Origin: Candidatus Omnitrophota bacterium
GTDB lineage: Bacteria > Omnitrophota > Koll11 > Aquiviventales > Aquiviventaceae
NCBI GenBank assembly: GCA_016196415.1
Contig: JACPXS010000053.1
Coordinates: 1-8,555, forward strand
Reading direction: 5' to 3'
DNA: 8,555 bases
The notes under the pieces were generated by a model. That model was given only the letters and a program-made list of their open reading frames with translations. It did no database searches and was not told the DNA's origin. A program made the position numbers and the translations under genes. Shown in pieces: positions 4,511-8,555 of the stretch; position 1 is the stretch's first letter; the number at the start of each line of letters is the position of its first letter.

Positions 4511-7500
4511 TCAGCCTTCCTTCGCGCTGACGGCCTGTTCGAGCTTCGCGCCCGCCCCGCGCGGGACGACCATCCAGAACAGCTCCTGGTAGTCATCCCA
4601 ATTGGCGAGGATTTCTAAGGCAAGATTGCTCTGGGTCGCCACGAAATACCGCTCAAGAAGCGTGCGGACGTTCGCGATGTCCTCGGTCCCCTCGAGCCGT
4701 TCCAACTGCACTAGCTCCAAATTCACGCGCTTCTCGAAGACCCGCTCTTGATCGAGCACGTACGCGCGGCCGCCGGTCATGCCCGCGCCGAAGTTGCGGC
4801 CCGTTTGGCCCAGGATCAACACGATGCCGCCGGTCATGTACTCGCAGCCGTGGTCGCCAAGCCCCTCGATGACCGCTAACGCCCCGGAGTTGCGCACCCC
4901 GAAGCGCTCCCCGGCCCGCCCGGCGGCATAGAGCACCCCGCCGGTTGCGCCGTACAAGCAGGTGTTGCCGATGATCGCGTTTTGATGCCACGCAAACGGC
5001 GACTCATCCGGCGGCCGGATGATCAGCTCGCCCCCGGCCATCCCCTTGCCGACGTAATCGTTGGCTTCTCCGATGAGCGTCAGGCGCACGCCATTGATGC
5101 AAAACGCGCCGAAGCTCTGGCCCGCCACGCCGCGGAAGGTGATGTCGATCGTCGCCGTGGGCAGCCCTGGATCCCTATACCGCTTGGCGATCTCCCCGGC
5201 CAGCCGGGCGCCGACGGCGCGGTGGATATTGCGAATCGAATAGGTGAGCGCCACCTTGCCCTGACCGTTGAGCGCCGCCGCGGCCTCCTGGAGGATCTCG
5301 TTGTCCAACGGCTCTTCATGCACGAAATCGTTGCGCGCCACGGTGTGGAACCGCGGCCCGGCATCGACCGACGTCATGAGCGCATCCAGGTTCACGGTCG
5401 AGGCCTTCTCATGCAGCGGAAGCCGCCGACGGGTCAGCAAGTCGGTCCGCCCGATGAGCTCATCAAGCCGTCGCGCGCCAAGCGACGCCAGCCACTCGCG
5501 CATTTCCTGCGCCACGAAGCAGAAGTAGTTCACGACCATCTCCGGGGTGCCGGAGAAGAGCGCGCGCAGCTTCGGATCCTGCGTGGCGACCCCCACGGGA
5601 CAGGTGTTGAGATGGCATTTGCGCGTCATCACGCAGCCCGTCGCCACCACCGCCGCCGTGCCAAATCCGTACTCCTCCGCTCCAAACACCGCCGCCAACA
5701 CCACATCGCGCCCGGTCTTCATGCCCCCGTCGGCGCGGACGACGATCTTCTCGCGCAAGCCGTTGAGCCGCAGCGTCTGTTGGGTCTCCGCCAACCCCAA
5801 CTCCCACGGCAGGCCGGCGTTTTTGATCGAGCTGAGGGGGCTGGCCCCAGTGCCGCCGTCATGGCCGGAGATGAGCACCGTATCGGCGTGAGCCTTCGCC
5901 ACGCCGGCCGCGATCGTCCCGACCCCCGCCTCGGCCACCAGCTTCACATTGACCCGGGCGGAGGGGTTGATCGTTTTCAAATCGTAGATCAACTGCTTGA
6001 GATCCTCGATGGAATAGATGTCATGGTGCGGCGGGGGCGAGATCAAGGAAATCCCTGGAATCGTGTGGCGCACCCGCGCGATGTCTTCGGAGACTTTGTG
6101 ACCGGGAAGCTGCCCGCCCTCGCCGGGCTTGGAGCCCTGCGCCATCTTGATCTCAAGCTCCTTCGCCGACATCAGATACTCAGGCGTCACCCCAAACCGA
6201 CCTGACGCCACTTGTTTGATGGCGGAGTTGCGATTTCTCGCCGGATCGGCGGGATGGTACCGATCCGGATCCTCCCCGCCTTCCCCTGAGCCGGATTTGC
6301 CGCCGAGGCGATTCATGGCAATCGCCAGCGTCTCGTGGGCTTCCCGCGACAGCGCCCCGTACGAGATGCTCGCCGTCGCGAACCGCCGGGTCATCGCTTC
6401 AATCGGCTCCACCTCGTCAACGGGCAGCGGCGGGCCGAGCGGCGTGATGTCCAGCAAATCCCGAAGCGCCGTCGGCGGCCGGGTGTTCACCGAGGCCGAA
6501 AACTTCTTGTACGAGTCGTAGTCGCCGAGCTTGATCGACTGCTGCAGATGGCGCACCATCTCGGGATTGAACGCGTGGTACTCGCCGTCGCGCCGGTACT
6601 TGTAGAACCCGCCGGCGTCCAGATGCAGCGGTCCCTGGGTCTGGAACGCGTTGTGGTGCCAGGCCAGCACATCCTTCGCGATGTGCTCGTACGTGATGCC
6701 GCCGATGCGTGAGGGGGTGCCGGGGAAGCATGCCTCAATCAGCTCGTTGCCAATCCCAAGGGCTTCGAAAATTTGCGCGCCGCGGTAGCTGCCCACGGTC
6801 GAGATGCCCATCTTCGACATGATCTTCAGGACGCCCTGGTCGATCGCTTGCTTGAAGTGAGTCAGCGCCTGGTCGAACGTCTGGCCGTCCAGCCGATCGG
6901 CGACTTCCATCGCCTTGATGGTTTGGTAGGCGAGATAGGGATAGACCGCTGAGGCGCCATAGCCGATGAGGCAGGCGATCTGATGCACGTCGTGCGCCTC
7001 GCCCGTTTCGACCACGAGCGACCCCTTCATCCGGCGTCCGGTGCGGATCAGATGGTGGTGGACGGCGGCGGTCGCCAGCAGGGATGGGACCGGAGCCAGC
7101 CGCTCGCTCACGCCGTGATCGCTGAGGATCAGGATGGACGCGCCGCGATCAACCGCCTCGACCGCCTGCTCGCAGAGCCGCTTCACGGCAGGCCGCAAGG
7201 CGCTCGGGCCTTGGGCGGCTTCGAAGAGCGCCTGCAGGGTCACCGCCTTGAGGTCGCGCTGATGCAAGGAGCGGATGGCCGCAAACGCCTGCGGCAGCAA
7301 CAGCGGGCTGGTCGCGAACACCAGCCGCTTCGGCGCGGGACCGCCCTCAAGCAGGTTGGGACGCTGACCCAGCACGGTGTTGAGCGACATCACCAGCTCC
7401 TCGCGGATGGGATCAATCGGTGGGTTGGTGACCTGGGCGAAGAGCTGCTTGAAGTAGGCGAACAACGGCCGCGGGCGCTCGGAGAGGACCGCCAGCGGCG

Positions 7501-8555
7501 CATCATCGCCCATCGAAAAGATCGGCTCCTTCCCGGTCTTCGCCATCGGCTCGAGAATCATGGAGAGCTCTTCGTCGGTGTAACCGTACGCGATCTGGCG
7601 CCGGATCAGGGACTGGGATTCGACGAGGACCTCATCCGCAATGTTGCCGTTGAGGATCTCCGTGAGCGGCACGAGGCTCCGCTTCACCCACTCGGCGTAC
7701 GGGTGGGCCTTCGCGTATTCGTGTTTGATCTCGTCGTTGCGCAGCAGCCGCTGGCGTTTCGTATCGACCGCCACGAGCTGCCCGGGCCCCAGCCGGCCCT
7801 TCTCGACGATGCGCGAGGGATCGATCTCGACCACCCCGACTTCCGAGGCCATGATGACGGTGCGATCCTTCGTGACCCAGTAGCGCGCCGGCCGCAAGCC
7901 GTTGCGATCCAGCGTCGCGCCGACAATCACCCCGTCGGTGAACGCCAACGCGGCCGGTCCATCCCAGGGTTCGATGAGCATCGCGTGGTACTGGTAGAAC
8001 GCCTTGATGCCGGGATCCAGCTCGGCCATCCCCTGCCAGGCATCGGGCACCAGCATCATCATGGCATGGAGAATGTCCCGTCCCGACATCACCAAGAGCT
8101 CCAAGACGTTATCGAGACTCATCGAGTCGGAGCCGCCGGGTTGGATGATCGGCAACAACTCCTGCAGCACCTTGCCCCACCGCTTGCAGGACAGCTCAGG
8201 CTCCCGGGCCGCCATCCAGTTGCGATTGCCCGGCAGCGTGTTGATCTCCCCGTTGTGCCCGAGGAAGCGGAAGGGTTGGGCGAGGAACCAGTTCGGGAAG
8301 GTATTCGTCGAGTAACGCTGATGGAACACCGCGATCGCCGAAGCGTACTCCGGATCAGACAAATCCCGGTAGAAGAGCGCGAGTTGCGGAGCGACCAGCA
8401 GGCCTTTGTACACAATGGTCCGAGAAGAAAACGACGGGATGTAGCAGTCGCTCACCCGCTCGCGCTCCCAGGCCTTTTCGATCTGGCGACGAATGAGGAA
8501 GAGCTGCCGTTCAAACTCGTGAGGGGGAATCGACGAGGGCCGCGCCATGAGGACA
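4511..8555 (-). CDS. gltB: Glutamate synthase large (alpha) subunit, N terminus beyond window
   Basis: GltB converts 2-oxoglutarate and glutamine to two glutamates in ammonium assimilation, using electrons from NADPH via GltD or from ferredoxin. The frame is open to the right edge. The Met at 8548 is internal, because the sequence begins at the FERQLFLIRR region and the N-terminal catalytic Cys with roughly 170 residues is missing. Counting from that Met, the rest of the glutaminase domain contains GHNGEINTLPGNRNWM (about 97-112). The central domain follows, then the FMN/2-oxoglutarate barrel with PPPHHDIYS near 840. The [3Fe-4S] ligands are C972, C978 and C983 in CVMTRKCHLNTCPVG. A C-terminal GXGXG beta-helix lies at about 1185-1270 (GATGG, GDHGCEYMTGG, FGAGMTGG). 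No internal stop or frameshift is seen and codon use is strongly GC-rich. No gltD lies in the window, so the electron donor is undecided. The [3Fe-4S] cluster makes it a plausible client of the neighbouring Mrp. Confidence 0.97.
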   Translation of the reverse strand, partial: VLMARPSSIPPHEFERQLFLIRRQIEKAWERERVSDCYIPSFSSRTIVYKGLLVAPQLALFYRDLSDPEYASAIAVFHQRYSTNTFPNWFLAQPFRFLGHNGEINTLPGNRNWMAAREPELSCKRWGKVLQELLPIIQPGGSDSMSLDNVLELLVMSGRDILHAMMMLVPDAWQGMAELDPGIKAFYQYHAMLIEPWDGPAALAFTDGVIVGATLDRNGLRPARYWVTKDRTVIMASEVGVVEIDPSRIVEKGRLGPGQLVAVDTKRQRLLRNDEIKHEYAKAHPYAEWVKRSLVPLTEILNGNIADEVLVESQSLIRRQIAYGYTDEELSMILEPMAKTGKEPIFSMGDDAPLAVLSERPRPLFAYFKQLFAQVTNPPIDPIREELVMSLNTVLGQRPNLLEGGPAPKRLVFATSPLLLPQAFAAIRSLHQRDLKAVTLQALFEAAQGPSALRPAVKRLCEQAVEAVDRGASILILSDHGVSERLAPVPSLLATAAVHHHLIRTGRRMKGSLVVETGEAHDVHQIACLIGYGASAVYPYLAYQTIKAMEVADRLDGQTFDQALTHFKQAIDQGVLKIMSKMGISTVGSYRGAQIFEALGIGNELIEACFPGTPSRIGGITYEHIAKDVLAWHHNAFQTQGPLHLDAGGFYKYRRDGEYHAFNPEMVRHLQQSIKLGDYDSYKKFSASVNTRPPTALRDLLDITPLGPPLPVDEVEPIEAMTRRFATASISYGALSREAHETLAIAMNRLGGKSGSGEGGEDPDRYHPADPARNRNSAIKQVASGRFGVTPEYLMSAKELEIKMAQGSKPGEGGQLPGHKVSEDIARVRHTIPGISLISPPPHHDIYSIEDLKQLIYDLKTINPSARVNVKLVAEAGVGTIAAGVAKAHADTVLISGHDGGTGASPLSSIKNAGLPWELGLAETQQTLRLNGLREKIVVRADGGMKTGRDVVLAAVFGAEEYGFGTAAVVATGCVMTRKCHLNTCPVGVATQDPKLRALFSGTPEMVVNYFCFVAQEMREWLASLGARRLDELIGRTDLLTRRRLPLHEKASTVNLDALMTSVDAGPRFHTVARNDFVHEEPLDNEILQEAAAALNGQGKVALTYSIRNIHRAVGARLAGEIAKRYRDPGLPTATIDITFRGVAGQSFGAFCINGVRLTLIGEANDYVGKGMAGGELIIRPPDESPFAWHQNAIIGNTCLYGATGGVLYAAGRAGERFGVRNSGALAVIEGLGDHGCEYMTGGIVLILGQTGRNFGAGMTGGRAYVLDQERVFEKRVNLELVQLERLEGTEDIANVRTLLERYFVATQSNLALEILANWDDYQELFWMVVPRGAGAKLEQAVSAKEG

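Noticed and set aside
4982..6205. A 407-codon open frame on the plus strand opposite gltB
   Set aside because: It is antisense to a clearly conserved gltB. The Arg/His-rich composition is typical of the reverse frame of GC-rich coding sequence, and no family motif is seen.
8546..8555. Apparent gltB start at 8548 implying an N-terminally truncated enzyme
   Set aside because: The frame stays open to the window edge, and the Met lies at an internal position of the glutaminase domain. The missing N terminus is best explained by the window boundary.

Overview
The window comes from a GC-rich bacterial chromosome. All supported genes lie on the minus strand, so transcription runs from position 8555 towards 1. 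The lineage cannot be fixed from sequence alone. Core gene types (ferredoxin/NADPH-type GltB, Mrp/ApbC ATPase, DUF971 protein, NifS/IscS-type protein) and short degenerate intergenic repeats fit an uncultivated Gram-negative-type bacterium. A resemblance to Omnitrophota-like genomes is only an impression.

Layout in transcription order: (1) a glutamate synthase large subunit, gltB, whose first part lies beyond the right edge; (2) after a 137-bp gap, a complete Mrp/ApbC-type iron-sulfur carrier ATPase with an N-terminal MIP18 (DUF59) domain; (3) after a leader holding a 27-bp near-perfect palindrome, a small Cys-rich DUF971 protein; (4) a cluster of three poorly characterised genes with clearly lower GC: a frameshifted small coiled-coil protein, a 137-aa protein with a possible OB-like segment, and a 288-aa unknown; (5) a NifS/IscS-type cysteine desulfurase homologue whose start overlaps the 288-aa gene by 20 bp.

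Genes 1, 2, 3 and 5 share an iron-sulfur theme: GltB carries a [3Fe-4S] cluster, Mrp carries clusters, DUF971 is the domain fused to Mrp in plastid HCF101, and NifS/IscS proteins mobilise sulfur. The two strongest oddities both lie in these genes. The desulfurase homologue keeps its fold motifs and its mobile-loop cysteine, but has lost the PLP-binding lysine and several other active-site residues. The Mrp gene carries a roughly 70-bp element that folds as a cloverleaf (an outer stem enclosing three triloop hairpins) inserted in frame between otherwise ordinary family blocks.

The low-GC genes at about 1183-2721 look like an acquired block. Their tight spacing (12 bp, 5 bp, then a 20-bp overlap) suggests translational coupling into the degenerate desulfurase gene.
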